64,000 bases of DNA from Odontocerum albicorne (GCA_949825065.1 OX463839.1:33179540-33243539); one strand, 5' to 3'; shown: positions 31,436 through 44,071, counted from the first letter of the stretch. Program-made: numbers and translations. Notes: generated from the sequence alone by a model not told the origin.

Positions 31436-31798
31436 GACTACGGCGACCGAAATTTCCATTCCAGTTCATACGAAACTACAGTGTCCATAATTTCCATTCC
31501 AGTTCATACGAAACTACGGTGTCCATAATTTCCATTCCAGTTCAAACGAAACTACGGTGTCCATAATTTCCATTCCAGTTCAAACGAAACTACGGTGTCC
31601 ATAATTTCCATTCCAGTTCAAACGAAACTACGGTGTCCATAATTTCCATTCCAGTTCAAACGAAACTACGGTGTCCATAATTTCCATTCCAGTTCAAACG
31701 AAACTACGGTGTCCATAATTTCCATTCCAGTTCAAACGAAACTACGGTGTCCATAATTTCCATTCCAGTTCAAACGAAACTACGGTGTCCATAATTTC
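31436..31798. repeat. 38-bp minisatellite, about 9.5 copies
   Basis: Units of the form TTTCCATTCCAGTTCAAACG plus AAACTACGGTGTCCATAA start at 31453, 31491, 31529, 31567, 31605, 31643, 31681, 31719 and 31757. A diverged unit precedes them. The first two have TTCATACGAA, the rest TTCAAACGAA; later units are almost identical. Confidence 0.98.
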
Positions 31799-32579
31799 TG
31801 AAGGTGTAATTATTCACCCGCTCTTGCAAGGGTAAGGGCAGCTCATTCCAGCATTTGCTGGCTGATTATGAAAAAGATCACAATTTTATGAATTCATATG
31901 CTTAAATGAAGACGAACAAATAACGTTATCGATATAGTTAATATATGATCAAATACAAAGGTACAAGTGTTATTTTTAAATATTCAAAATCCACTAGCAG
32001 TTTCTTCAACAAAATGGATTTTTTACATATATTTTGTTGGTTGGAAGAGATTGCCCAATGGTACTAAAAGCGGCAAGTTGTATAGTATACGAGTATAATA
32101 TATGTGAGTTTGATAGTAATGAATTAAAGCCTAAAATTAAAATTATTTAATCATGTAATTTTTACATTTTTCTAGATCACATTGTTATGCACTTTCTACA
32201 GACCGCGTTTTTTTTTGTAAAAGTGGTCTTTATATGTTGAATTGTAAGTTAATTAATACATTATTTGTTTTGATTATTTTTCAATACAAACTGTTTGAGT
32301 ATATGAATTTTTATTTGATGGCCTAATTTCATCTGCTTACTCCAGGAAAAAAGGAAATATTTTCGTAACGAAACAGGAACAAGATTTGAAAATCAAAGAC
32401 TCGTGGACACCCAACGTTCGAAACAAAAAGTTTAAATGAATTTTTTAATATTTTTATCTATCCGCTGTGAGAAATAACCAGTAATGGTTATTATTGCTGG
32501 TGACTGGTTGAAACTAATTGGAGGCTGCAGTGGAAAAACACGAATGTCGCATTGAAGACAATTTATGAATATAATTGAA
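31799..32579. other. Non-coding, with a SINE-1 tail at 32031-32095
   Basis: TTGGTTGGAAGAGATTGCCC to TTGTATAG is the end of a 5'-truncated SINE-1 (+ strand). The 8-mer TACGAGTA sits in its tail at 32088. The rest shows nothing. Confidence 0.6.
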
Positions 32580-32790
32580 TTTCTATATTCTTGTCGAGCA
32601 CTGAAACATGGATAATAAAAGTCCGAGAATATGCAAGAATCGATCTCTTGGAAATGTGGCGTTGGCATCGGATACCAAGAATCCCTTGGGCCGTCACATT
32701 GAGCACTCTACGTTCTAACAACACAGTCAAATTTTGCGCATTGAGCGTTCTTCGTTCTAGCAACAGTCACATTGAGCGCTGCGCTACCAA
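32580..32790 (+). pseudogene. LINE C-terminal fragment
   Basis: The + frame reads SSTETWIIKVREYARIDLLE and then MWRWHRIPRIPWAV, matching the E-T-W...R-R-I-D-A-F-E-M-W-C-W...R-I-P-W-T block of the LINE at 40645-41079. It changes to unrelated sequence, with an internal repeat (GCATTGAGCG, CACATTGAGC), after about 32700. Confidence 0.75.
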
Positions 32791-33589
32791 AATGTACACA
32801 CGTACACTTTATATTCTTAATATATTTACATACGAAATATTTTTTTTAAGCTTTTCTCAAATTGTTGTGTTAATGTGGCCAAATCATACGAATTAATTAA
32901 AAAATATATAAATTGTTATTATGAATATTAAAATTGGTAATTTTTCCTTGGTAGTCGATTGAATAAAAAGCAAATACAATATACCAGCAAGTCAGAAACA
33001 ATTTTGGGACATTTACCTTTTCCCCCTGTACTCTCGAAAGGCTGACCGACTGAAACAAGTTTTGCTCTCGAGAATTCGCAACCACGTGACGCGAGGTTCA
33101 CTCGCAAATCGCGTAACGCTGTTAAGCAACGTAATAGCTCACAACCAAATTTGATGCCATCATTAAATGTAATCTATTTAAGATAACTTGTCTTTCTTGA
33201 CACAGATTGTTATGCCAGTTTTAGTTTGGAAATTGTAAACTGAGAAATAAAAATGCGTGCACTGCTCTCCACACATTTTGCGAACGACTAGTTTTGATAA
33301 CGTCGTGGTGTTTTTGCTGAAAGTCGGCATGCCCATTTTTGATAATGTCGTGGTGTTTCTGCCGAAAGTCTGTATGCCCAGTTTTTTTGACAAAAAGAGG
33401 AAACGATATTAAAATTTCACTGTATTCGACTACCTTTCATTTGTTAACGTTTTTTAAGGTCATTAAATCTTGGCCATTCATTAACTTGGATGGTACCATT
33501 CAACTATCCGATACGGTGAATGGCATGACCAGGAGACAATACTGCCCCTAAGTATAAATCCTTCGGGTAAATCGCAAAAGGCACATACT
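32791..33589. other. Non-coding stretch
   Basis: Contains a diverged duplication near 33292-33383: TTTTGATAACGTCGTGGTGT and TTTTGATAATGTCGTGGTGT about 51 bp apart, each followed by TT-TGC-GAAAGTC-GCATGCCC-like text. I see no gene. Confidence 0.5.
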
Positions 33590-33990
33590 GGAGTAGATAT
33601 GTATGTAACACGCAGTTCAGCATCGTACCACATGTGGCGAGGCAACGATATTCACATACTTTTGGTAGAAACACGTTTAAGACATTTCTTCAGCCAGTTC
33701 ACAGCGTCCGGTGTTAGATTATGTAGCTCATGCTCGTCTCCAGGAAACGCATGCAATGTGCAGCTGTTTACGATGTGGTCCATGGTCTTTATCTTCCCGC
33801 ACTCACAGAAAGGTGACTGCTAGGCCCCACTTGTGCATATTATATGCGGTTTGGCCCACTTCACGCCTGATACTATTCAGAGTGCACCACTCTTTCCGAT
33901 GTAGAAAAAAAAACAAGTAACTCCACCGTCGGGTCGCCCACAAGATGCCTGTTTTTCACGCCACACAACGTTCGAAGAGTTCCGTGTTTT
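33590..33990 (-). mobile_element. Decayed LINE C-terminus
   Basis: On the minus strand broken frames give AYNMHKWGLA, then DHGPHRKQLHIACVSW and further LINE-like text. They resemble the K-W-G-L...C-x-C-G...Q-T-M-D-H-I-V-x-x-C-P-L block at the end of Jockey/CR1-like LINEs. Confidence 0.55.
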
Positions 33991-35039
33991 AGACACTAAA
34001 ATGATTTCGATGACATCACAAGAATTCAAGTATTTATATAATGACTATACAATAAAAATAATTACAAAGGTTTTTGACAGATTTTAACACCCCAATAAAA
34101 AATGTAAAACAAAATTGGAAGAACATTTAAAAGTTCTGGCCAATACGAGTACCTCACATGTGGTAGGAATCAAGTGAAACGATTTTGAATTTATTGCAAA
34201 GAAACGTAATATAAACGAAAACATAATAAAATTGTATTTGCATTATTGTATGTTAATTTAGATGTTCATAAATTGGTTCGGGAAATACACAAGTAATTAA
34301 AATTCTTGCAAAACTTCTGAAAACAATATAAAGCGGCAACATCAAAGTCGTTTATTTGTTGATTTTATTATATTTAACACGTTATTCAGTTTTGAATGAA
34401 ATATCCATAAAATTATTCACTAACCAATCAATAAGACTATTTTTAGCGCACAATTTTAACGGGTTGTCAATAAGAGCTTTACTATTAAGTGTTCATCATC
34501 ATAATTTCATTTTTCATTTGGAGACGCAGAGAAAAAATAACATATACTTAGTATTGTCTTTGTTTCATCCTTGAATACATTTTAAGATTTAGCTGTCTGT
34601 ACACTCTGTCACGAATATATTTTTTTAAGAGTTCTTTCTCCACCCTCTTCCGAGAATTTTATTAAAATATTGAAGATTTTCATCTTTTTGGTTAACACTA
34701 GGTCTAATATTTTCATTTACACAAGGTTTTATATTAATTATTGATCTAAGAAATGTAATATTGAACTGTTTTGTTAGATGTGTACTTGGTGTCGAGTTCT
34801 AGATAAATAAATTTCAAAACGCTTGAAATTAAGATTTTTTCAAGGAATGATGAAAATAAAGTAAAAATAAAATAATTGATGATGATAAAGTATTTTTGAA
34901 AGGGTTGATGATAGTTTAGTATTTTTGGCAAAATAGTAAAAATGCAAACCCACAAATATGTTTTAATGCCCCGTTGATTTTGTTTCCGATCACTACACGC
35001 CGTTTAATATCCCTCTTAATTCTTCCACAATCTGAGAAA
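33991..35039. other. AT-rich non-coding stretch
   Basis: I see nothing beyond an 8-mer at 34144. Confidence 0.5.
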
Positions 35040-35635
35040 ATACTACTCTAAACTTTTGTTCACCCTTATATCAAATCTAATTTTCCTTTCACTCTTTTCT
35101 ATAACCATGACTTTCGATTTCGCAATATTCATTCTCAGATATTTCTCTTCGCATTTCTCATACAAACTACTTTCAAACTATTGTAATTCATCTTCATTCT
35201 CCGCTAACACTACTATGTCACCCCCCATTGACCTCTGTAGTTCCTTCACACATGAATTTATATAAACATTAGACAACCAGGGTAACATAACGCATCCTTG
35301 CTTTACTCCTTTTGAAATATTAAACTATTCAGTCAAAGCGCCAGTTTTTCTAACATATGATCTGCTTTTGTCGCAATGACGCAATACCAGATATTAATTA
35401 ATATAAAAAAAATCATATATTTCCTTTTATCACGAGGTCATATGCTTTTTCCAATTCATAATATATATTTTTATTTTCTCCATAGATTTTTCTACAAGCA
35501 TACGCAAAGAGAAAATATGATCCACGCATTCTTTTTCACTTAAAAAACCACCTTGCACCATGAGCATCCCACACTTTCTTTTTAATATTTTTTCCTTACT
35601 CTTTCTTTTATTGAAGGATAACTCATAAAAAATAA
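35040..35635 (-). mobile_element. LINE reverse transcriptase fragment
   Basis: Homologous to 29440-29735 (shared CTCTGTAGTTCCTTCACACA and TAACGCATCCTTGCTTTA). The minus strand encodes the palm region plus the upstream block of the same LINE lineage. Many stops. Confidence 0.7.
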
Positions 35636-35777
35636 ATTATATAAAAACCGTTTAATTAACATACTCGTATATAGATTTGTTGCATCGGGGATGTCTTACA
35701 TTTTTCGATGCAAACTATTTACCTTTATCTCTATTAATTAAGGTGAAAAATTATTCCTTGAAAAATCAAAAACTTAC

Positions 35778-36082
35778 CCAGTATATTTTTGGAGCCGAGC
35801 TTGGTAAGATTGCGGAACTGGTAGTAACTGTAGAGGATGGCAAGGCATCTGACAAAAGTCATGACGACCGCGTCGGCCGCATGGTACTCGGCCTCAAGGC
35901 CGACGCACTTGCGCGCCCAGCCACCGCAGGGCGCGCGACCTGCCGGCGCGGTAGGCTCGCGATCTACGGCCAGCGCGCACGCCGCGGCCGTCAGCGTGCC
36001 CACGATCACCTCCCAGGGGTGCGACGCGCATAGCGCGCCGTGCCGCCGGAACACCCGCGACACCATGGCCCCTTTTCAGATG
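35778..36082 (-). CDS. HMGCR: HMG-CoA reductase, first coding exon
   Basis: The ATG at 36064-36066 starts a 97-residue piece: MVSRVFRRHGALCASHPWEV, a first membrane segment (about residues 20-34), a lumenal loop with CGGWARKC and GLEAEYHAADAVV, and a second membrane segment (about 66-84) ending LYSYYQFRNLTKLGSKNILG. This is the N-terminus of HMG-CoA reductase, the ER membrane enzyme that makes mevalonate. The catalytic domain lies in later exons. TM2 begins the sterol-sensing domain. The exon is bounded by TTTTGCAG at 36083-36090 and by the donor GTAAGT at 35777-35772, and codon 97 is split in phase 1, as I recall for the human gene. It is far richer in G+C than its surroundings. In insects the enzyme feeds juvenile hormone and isoprenoids. 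I find no downstream exon in the window. Confidence 0.95.
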
Positions 36083-38223
36083 CTGCAAAAATTGATAAAA
36101 CTCAGTTAAATTAAAAAAAATAACTCATTTACAAAGGTTGAAGATAAACCACTCTTTTGTGCTTCAAATACGATGCGATATTCAATGCAGTTGGTTTAAA
36201 AATGGACTAAAAATGCCGCTAGAAACGATATAGTGATACCATACAATGATTACTGTACGAATGTCCATACAAAATATCTGTGATATTTTATAAGCCGGGA
36301 AGGTGATCCGGATGTTTTCTTGTGCCACATACCATATATAGTCACATATATAGCCACCTATAGTCGTAAAGATTCGTATGACAATCATATCAAATTGTAC
36401 GCAATAAAAATTAACCTCTTTCTATGTTTCCATTGAGAAAACTATCATAGGCTTGAATATTTTTAAGTCTTAGTAAAAATACAAACTTTATCATAAAAAT
36501 GTAATTATTTGAATAATATTCAAATAAGATCAATTTTGAAAAATATATCAAACAATATTTCATGAAAACAATAATGGAAATATATTAAATTATGGGGTAT
36601 TTTTTCTATTTCTCTCTCAAGTATGAGACAAAATGGCGAATAAAATAATTTAATTCACGAGTTTAAGGGTAAATACTCGTATGCTCATATTTCTACCATT
36701 TAAAGGGGGTTGAAGTGTTCAGGAGGATAGACAATTCATTTAATTTAAAATTAAAGCTTTATAATGTCCTAATTCGCACTTTAGACGTGGAAGTTTAAAT
36801 ACAGAAAATATCAAATCGCGACGAGTCGTCACTCAAACAAGGCGTGCAAAAATCCAACAGGTGCATACGCGTATATTTGATAAAAATAGGCGGTTTTCCC
36901 AATTATCCCACAGAAAATCAAAGGTGAAGGGCATCAGCAGATTCAACCAAATTTGGGCGGATACTTATAAGACGTAAATTAACTACACTGTAGAAGTTGG
37001 TTTTGTAGCACAAAAGTAATGTTAACGCGTTTTCACACTATGTTACACTGCGCACATCAGAATATTTAAACGTACATTTTTTTTCTTCCCTAAATATTTA
37101 AATCGAAGTCAACGGAACCGAAAGAAATTAACAATATTTTATTGTTTTTTTCTATATTTTTAATTACTGTTCAGATATAGAATATTTAAACATAAATTAC
37201 TTAGTTTTTCCATTAATTACATTAATCCTCGCAACAAATGTTCTTCCTATTCTATTTTGGAGCACTTTTCAGGTGGAGAGAAAATAGTGTCGCGAGGTTA
37301 ATTAAATAAGTGGAATAAAGTATTAATCTCTTTAAGTAAATAATAAATCAGTAAAATAATGTTTGCATCGAATGAACAGAATGCAACAAGTTTCAATGTA
37401 ATTATTGCGTCATCTTAACGAGAACACCGCTCAAAATCAAGCCAACATATCCATGTACCTTTTATTAGCCCATTAAAAGTAAAAGCTTAAGCAACATAAA
37501 CAACATAAAAGCTTAAGCATTGAAAGTCCACCAAAATAACATGAAAAAATATTATTATATGGCGAATAATTTTAACACCGAAGACATTAATTGTATAAAA
37601 AAGGGATAAAATCCAAACATAAAAGTAAATATTGTAATTGATATGTGTCCACTCAACTACCGACATGGTCGTGACCCATGCAATCAGATATTTGTGGACT
37701 TGGCACAGATACTCTCGCAGCAGGTGATGCTTTGCTCGCAAGAGGTACCAGGTGTAGAAATGTTCGACCAGAAGTGAAATCACTTTATGAGGTGAAATTA
37801 AACTAATTCACACATAAACGAATTCTACTAAGATATAAAATGGTCCATACAAAAAGCATTCACAGTAGTAAAAGTTGTTGACTTTGCGCATCTTTCAAAC
37901 TCTGTTAGCTTGAAAAATACGATAGGATTTTTATTTATTAAATTAAATCGTCCAGTGCTTGAAGTTGAATTGTCAATAGGTCAATACAATATAGACGTTT
38001 TCGAGGTCTTGTTTGATATACGAGTACTTTTAAAGTTGTAATCAGATCTTTATATGCTACAAGAAATGAAAAAAGCCACAATAAAAAATCCGAAATTTAA
38101 TAGTTGTGTAATACTTTAACGTGCAATTTTTAGAAGGAATGTTATCAAAGAAAAAAAAACAGTATTCGGTGTATGAACATAGGAATAAAAGCGTAGGAAA
38201 AAATGGGTAAAAATTAGACATCG
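36083..38223. other. Probable HMGCR 5' intron
   Basis: AT-rich, with no TE that I can identify and no coding signal. The 3' splice site ATTTTTGCAG of the HMGCR exon lies at its left edge. An 8-mer occurs at 36674 and another at 38019. Confidence 0.5.
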
Positions 38224-38575
38224 AATCTAATGACGTTATCCGGGGCCTAGTCGGTACGACACTCGACTCCCATCCGGGAGTTACAGGTTAAATTCCTGAA
38301 GGTACCAAAAAAAAGTGTCTAGAGAGAGAGAGAGAGTTTGGTTATAATATTCGCTCGTGCCGAGTACTTTGCGAGTGCCTCTCGACGTGCGGCTGTGTTG
38401 CCAACACGTGCGATGACGAAACGCGAGTTCCCTGTCTACTTCAGTGTTTCTAAACCGAAAGGCTCGATTACTGCGGCCGATGACAATACTGTCTCACTGC
38501 CACATTCTTCAATATTTCCGTATCACCAATTTTGATATGTTGAAGGGTACTTTATGAAAGAATAATAATATTTAT
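38224..38575 (+). mobile_element. SINE-2, full-length
   Basis: Head: GGGGCCTAGTCGGTACGACA (A-box) and GTTACAGGTTAAATTCCTG (B-box). An (AG)n string follows at 38320. Body: GTGCGGCTGTGTTGCC, CACGTGCGATGACGAAACGC and TATTTCCGTATCACCAATTT, then AAAGAATAATAATA. It matches 29825-30165 and 61490-61800. Confidence 0.8.
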
Positions 38576-39569
38576 TGTAAGATGTATATCGCATTATTTT
38601 GAAAGCGTAAGACTGAGCAATAAAGACAAGTATCATTATATTTAAGCTCGAATTCATAATTTGACATAAGGACTATTTTTAACTATAAAATTTTGTGATT
38701 TTAATACAGAGTCGGACCTCATACGCTCCAAACATTAAAAGTGCAGTAATTAAACCACATGACTTTTTATTTAAGGAAGTTAAGATAAATTTGTACAAAA
38801 CATAACAAATACTCTTTTTTTCAATAAAAAATAGTTGAAATTTAGTGTTCTTGAAGGATTACAGCAGCTTTTTAAAATCACTGGGAAGTACCGCATAGTA
38901 TGGTATATAGGGTTTCCTATCTTGCCACGTGTACCAAGTGCGTGTGACGGACACTTTCGAGGTCCGAGCTCCAAGCCCACGGGTTTCTGTGAACTGTGCC
39001 GCTTTTTCGAAATCAAATTGCAGGTTTCAGAGGATGTTACGTAACCGGCCACACCGAGTGTAGGTATAGACAATCAATTGCCGGCAGTAATTTGCCTCCA
39101 TTGCCAGATTGCTTAAATATTGACAAGGCTGTACTGTGAGACTGTCCATTGCAAGGTTATCTTTCAAAATGAGAAAAGTATATACATCAAATGAAAGCAT
39201 CGAACACGTAAACCAAGTTTCTTAGGAATCATCAAAGATTTTAGTACATCCTGAAGAATAAGCCTTAACATATTTACTAAAGCCAAACACACTATGTAAT
39301 GCTGGTTATTTCAATAACAGGAACATCATTGAGGATAATAATATAACTAAAGTAAAATTCTTTCAATTCTCCATTAAAAGAGGAAAATATTATTGTTTGA
39401 TATTGGAAATACTGTGATTTTAAGGTAAAAAAAAGTTATAAGACCCTCAGTACCTTTATTTTGGTTTACTCAAGACTTTTTATTATTTTCCACGTTTCAC
39501 TCCCATGAATCAATATTGACACTAATACACTGTCATGACCAATACAAGATTGAATCAATAAAACATTGA
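38576..39569. other. Unassigned; frames open on both strands at 38780-39073
   Basis: Segment 38880-39063 is GC-richer, and both strands are open (69 and 97 codons). Neither product has a motif that I recognise. The rest is AT-rich. Confidence 0.35.
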
Positions 39570-40400
39570 TCAATAAAAGGAGCTGAGTTAATGCGGTGGA
39601 AATGCGTGCACTGAGAAGAATATTTGGTTTGTTGGTTTATAACAGAATTAGAAATGTGATTATTAAAGTTCAATGTGAGCTAAAAACTGACGTGGTAGTG
39701 AAAAAGAGTACGTTTAGGTGGTTTGGACATATTGAACGGATGGGTGACGATAGACTGACTAAACAAATTTATAACGCAAGCATAACATGATAGTTGTTCG
39801 CTGTAATTCATCAATCGTGAGAACGATACAATAGGGTAACTCTGTGTCTGGTTTGGTGGATGATTTTAATGTAGATAGTATTTAGTTCAGGAAGTTCTTT
39901 TACAGCATTTCCTCAATCTTAGGTTTTAAGTGAGAGACTGGTTATACTATTTTTAAGTATTTTTTATATAATTAGTTCTATAATATATGTTTGAGAGTGA
40001 TTCTATTACTTATTTTTAAATTATTTTTTTATACGTATTGCATTCTTGATTGACTTTCCGTAGTATCCTACACAGTGGTACGTTTATGCATCACACTTTT
40101 AAGGATATATGGATCCAAAATTGTAAGTCTTTTTGGAAGATACGTTATGTTTTGTTTTTTAAGTGTTATTGCGGTAAAGAAATACTGAAGTGTCGTTATT
40201 TTGTTAATAAGTAATTAAATAAATAAGTGAGAGTCGTGCTAGAAGTCGTCCAAGAAAAATATTGTTGGATTAAGTGAACATTATTCTGAAAACGGAAAAT
40301 TAAAAAGCTAGAGAAACAGAAGCAATTATGAAGGGTTTCGGTTATTGTTAGCTTAGTTGTATATTTGAGTTAACATTGCCTACCGATTAATCGAACATAC
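39570..40400 (+). mobile_element. LINE C-terminus, split by about 430 bp
   Basis: From 39596 the + frame reads EMRALRRIFGLLVYNRI, then FRWFGHIERMGDDRLTKQIY to 39790. The next block (G-R...P-R-K-x-x-L-D-x-V-N, a basic stretch, E-T-E-A) resumes at about 40225-40330. The sequence between is AT-rich and foreign to the LINE. Confidence 0.7.
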
Positions 40401-40564
40401 ATAAATAAAGCCTTACATAAAGCTAAAAAGATAATAAATAAATAATGACTTCATCAAACCAGTCCATTTGTAACCAGATTTTCCGCTACAATCAATAATG
40501 TTAACTGGATTTTAATTCAATTTACGTCACAAACAATACATTTAGATTATTATTGCGTTTATAT

Positions 40565-41085
40565 TCATCATCATCATATCGTGTAGCTCATGACTGAGCA
40601 TCGTGTCGATAGTCTCTGATGATTCATCTCCACCCATCCCTGAACTACGCGGTTCGAAGGGAAATTGTTAAGGGTAGTCCAGTTGCGTCTCTCACTTGGT
40701 CAGTCCGACGCATTGGGATTCTTTCTCTTGCGCGTCGTTCTTCCACGCTTCCAGTTACCACAAACCTCTCCAAACTGTCTCCTTGGCCACGAGCAACGTG
40801 TCCAAAGAATCGGAGGACTCGTCGAAGGCATATTATTGACAATCTGTCGGTAATTCTCAGTTCTTCGAGAGTGGAGGCGTTAGTTTGCCTTACTGTCCAT
40901 GGAATTCGTAACATTCTTTTCCAGCACCACATTTCAAATGCGTCTATTCTACGTCTCACGCTTGCTCTCAGAGTCTTAGTCTCCGTGCCATACATGAATA
41001 TTGCGAAGACGAGAGACTTAAGTAGGCGCATAAATGATAGATCTGCTCTTCCATATATTTTCCAGCTGTGATATCGCATTTTATA
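40565..41085 (-). pseudogene. LINE endonuclease-reverse transcriptase, C-terminal 144 codons
   Basis: The minus frame 41079-40645 is open and reads LVFAIFMYGTETKTLRASV, RRRIDAFEMWCWKRMLRIPW, ITDRLSIICLRRVLRFFGHV and RARERIPMRRTDQVRDATG. This is the conserved end of insect LINE polyproteins after the reverse transcriptase domain. The 3' end has ATGATGATG (complement of CATCATCAT at 40570). No stop within the preserved part suggests a fairly young 5'-truncated insertion. Confidence 0.85.
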
Positions 41086-41599
41086 CTATTGACATAATTA
41101 TATCAAACTTTTATAGAAAAACGGAAAAAATCGAATTACTTTAATTTGAATATAGTTAAACAATCTCTGGGTATGTCATAACAGTGACACAGTTTATAAC
41201 AAGTGTCTCGAATTTATTTACTGTTTAATATTGCGTATTTAAAAAAAATATTTAATGATCTTGATCATTTCACTGCATTCCCCATACTAACATACGTATT
41301 TAGATTCACAAATCACAGACTTAAGCCACTTATTAGAGCCGGAGACTCTTAAAACGTGTTGGGGTTTTCGAAACATTGTGTGATCGTAATAATCTTGATA
41401 TCTGTCGAGTCATTAGTAGCATCGCCAGTGCCAATGTGGATAGTACGAGTATATACTTATTATTCATTAACGACAACCAGCTTTTTATAATTTATTTTCA
41501 GACCTTATTTCATTTTAATTTATTTAATGACGCTTATTGCTTATTTGAACAATGTAAGGTCAATTTCGACTGTTAAAATATTTACAACATATAAAATTT
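41086..41599. other. AT-rich non-coding stretch
   Basis: I see nothing beyond an 8-mer at 41444. Confidence 0.5.
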
Positions 41600-41990
41600 A
41601 GCATTTAGTGTGCGTGAATACAAAATTAAGATTACAAAAAGTATTAACGTTCACATGACGTATACAAAATTACAATAAGAAAGAAAATGCATACAAACAA
41701 TATAGTATACATACAAGCACATAACAGGCCGGAACTTAGAAGGTCCAGGGCCGTATTCCACGCATACACAAAACATACACAAAAACTAATATGTTTAGGA
41801 TGAGTGTGTGTGAATACAAAATTAAGATTTTACAAAAAGTATAAACATTAACATGACTCATACAAAATTACAATCATAAAGAAAGTACATACATACTACC
41901 AAACATATAAGCACACAACAGGCCAGGGCTCAGAAGGTCCAGGGCCGTATTCCGAGCATATACAAAACTACATATATAAAAAAATTATTT
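41600..41990. repeat. Diverged tandem duplication, period about 196 bp
   Basis: TGCGTGAATACAAAATTAAG (41611) and TGTGTGAATACAAAATTAAG (41807), each followed later by GAAGGTCCAGGGCCGTATTC. Two copies. Confidence 0.9.
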
Positions 41991-43217
41991 GTTTAGAAAG
42001 AAAAAAAACATATTATTTTTATTAAATACAGTGTTCTTGACGTGAAACATTACTACTTAATAACGCTTACAACTCGCTCATTTATTATTATACTATTATT
42101 AAAACGAGCTAATATTTATATGTTTATGAATTACAACAATACAAAAAATAAAAATGTAATAAGCTTATTAGTATAGTTGCTCAACTTTTAATGTTGACTC
42201 ACCGCAAGTTTTTCCAAGAATTGTATTATTCTTCAGAAGAAAAAATCTACGTATGAAGTTCCAAGAGTCAAAAGTGGAGAAACCATATTAAGAACAATAA
42301 TTATAATAGCCGATATTCAAACGAAGACGGCTAATTTGTCATCAAAACGATTGGAGCTAAATATTAGCGATTAGTTTCCAAGTCAAGTTTCGAAGAAATG
42401 AGGATTCATTAATTATATAAGCGGGTTATTGAAAAAAACTGCGGAAGTAGTTACAAAACTACTCCATAATAACTATATACTGTAAGGATGTTATAGATTA
42501 TGAGGAACTAGAAATTACGACAAGTGCCGTTTGGCATGTTTCAACGCGTGATTTAAATGCGTTTCCTACCTCTCTATTGCGCAATTTTAATGTTCGTGTT
42601 TTGAAAAATACAAAAAAAAAACACACTACCGATGTAATAACACTATTATATAAAATATTTCCAATCGATTTACTTTGTACTGTTGGAGTGCGCATCAATT
42701 AGATTTACTCACCGCATCACCAAAGTTCACAACTTGGAAAGAGTGAACTTGACATCCGCGATCTTGATAGCTCGTTACAAGAAGGGGTTAAAGGCGAAGT
42801 TAAATGAATGGCGAGTTCATTTCAATTGATATGTCAAAAATAACGTGCGTGAGGTACCTCGTGAGAGGACACGTTTGTGAACTGTCCCAAGGTCTCGGGT
42901 TCTCCCTTGGAGATGTTTGGTTGCAATCAAATTGTTTTATTGATCAATGACCCCACGTAGAGGAAGGCGGCTACAATGAATTGAGACGGTTATTTCGTGT
43001 GTTTGGTTTGGTGAAATAAAATTCGTAAGAGCAACATAAGAAAATACTAGTATTGTTAATACAATAAGAACCGCGTTATAGGAAAATGCACTTAAAATAA
43101 TGTACATCAAAGTTTCTCTGTATTGATATACACCATCATTGACAAAATAATATTGAGTATTGAAATCCATTGTTATTAATCATTAGATCTTTCAAGTATT
43201 GTATTACACTTTCATTG
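41991..43217. other. Non-coding stretch
   Basis: I see no supported gene. Confidence 0.5.
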
Positions 43218-43365
43218 TATACATTACGTATAACCTGAATGGCTTATTGCCATGTGAAAATCCCTTCTAACCAACCATATTTAATATAATGAAAATCAGA
43301 CACGAGGAATCAAAACCGAAACCCTCGGGTTGGAAGTCAGGCATTTTACTTACTCTAGTCAATAT
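43218..43365 (-). mobile_element. SINE-1, full-length
   Basis: TATAACCTGAATGGCTTATTG and CTTCTAACCAACCATATT (complement of the SINE-1 end), with a head remnant CCCTCGGGTTGGAAGTCAGG. Confidence 0.7.
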
Positions 43366-44071
43366 TTATTTATCCAATAAAACAGAAACACTGATATTAA
43401 CATTTTTTTTCCTCCTTTAGACGACTGTTTCGACTTATTGTGCCCTTTAAAACTGTCCATAAAGCCGAAGTGGTATTCGCTTAAATTATTATTTATACGT
43501 ACTCATAAAACATTAAAATCAAAGTAGTGCTTAGCACGAAAACTTGGAATTTTTATAGTAATATTTAAGGGCTTAATATTATTTAAACATAATTAGAATT
43601 TTCAAATTTCTTAAAGGAAATTCGAGCAATATTTTTTTCGACAACGACTTGCATTTATTGTTTTACAACGCTTGATTTGATGGTTTGTTAGTTGAAAACT
43701 GGCAAGAAGCTAAACAAAGGATATTTGATAAAAAACATCTTAGCAATTGAGCATAATGTAAAACTAAGATAGCAACATGACTTTAAATCGGTAAAAAAAA
43801 ACAACGAGACGTACTTTTTTTTAAGTACAAAAAAGTAATAAAAAGACAAACAATGCAAAACGTTGCAGCCCTCATAAATATTTTTCATTTTGGTCAATAG
43901 ATCACAAACACTTCCGATGTAACATGCCACCAGTTTCACCAAAGCACTACTCCCGTAACCAGCCGGGATGTACAATGGATGGATGCTTCGTGTCTCATAT
44001 GGAATTCCCATATTATGGTATTTCGCTCTAAGTATGATACGCACATTAATTTAACAATAAATAAAAAAGCC
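43366..44071. other. AT-rich non-coding stretch
   Basis: The minus frame 43688-44044 is open, but the product is low-complexity and unrecognised. Confidence 0.4.

Noticed and set aside
31436..31798. Regularly spaced repeats as a possible CRISPR array
   Set aside because: The 38-bp units are contiguous, with no unique spacers, and lie in a eukaryotic genome; it is a minisatellite.
35677..36109. Open frames on the + strand across the HMGCR exon (118 and 90 codons)
   Set aside because: GC-rich shadow frames of the minus-strand exon; only the minus frame has family similarity and splice sites.
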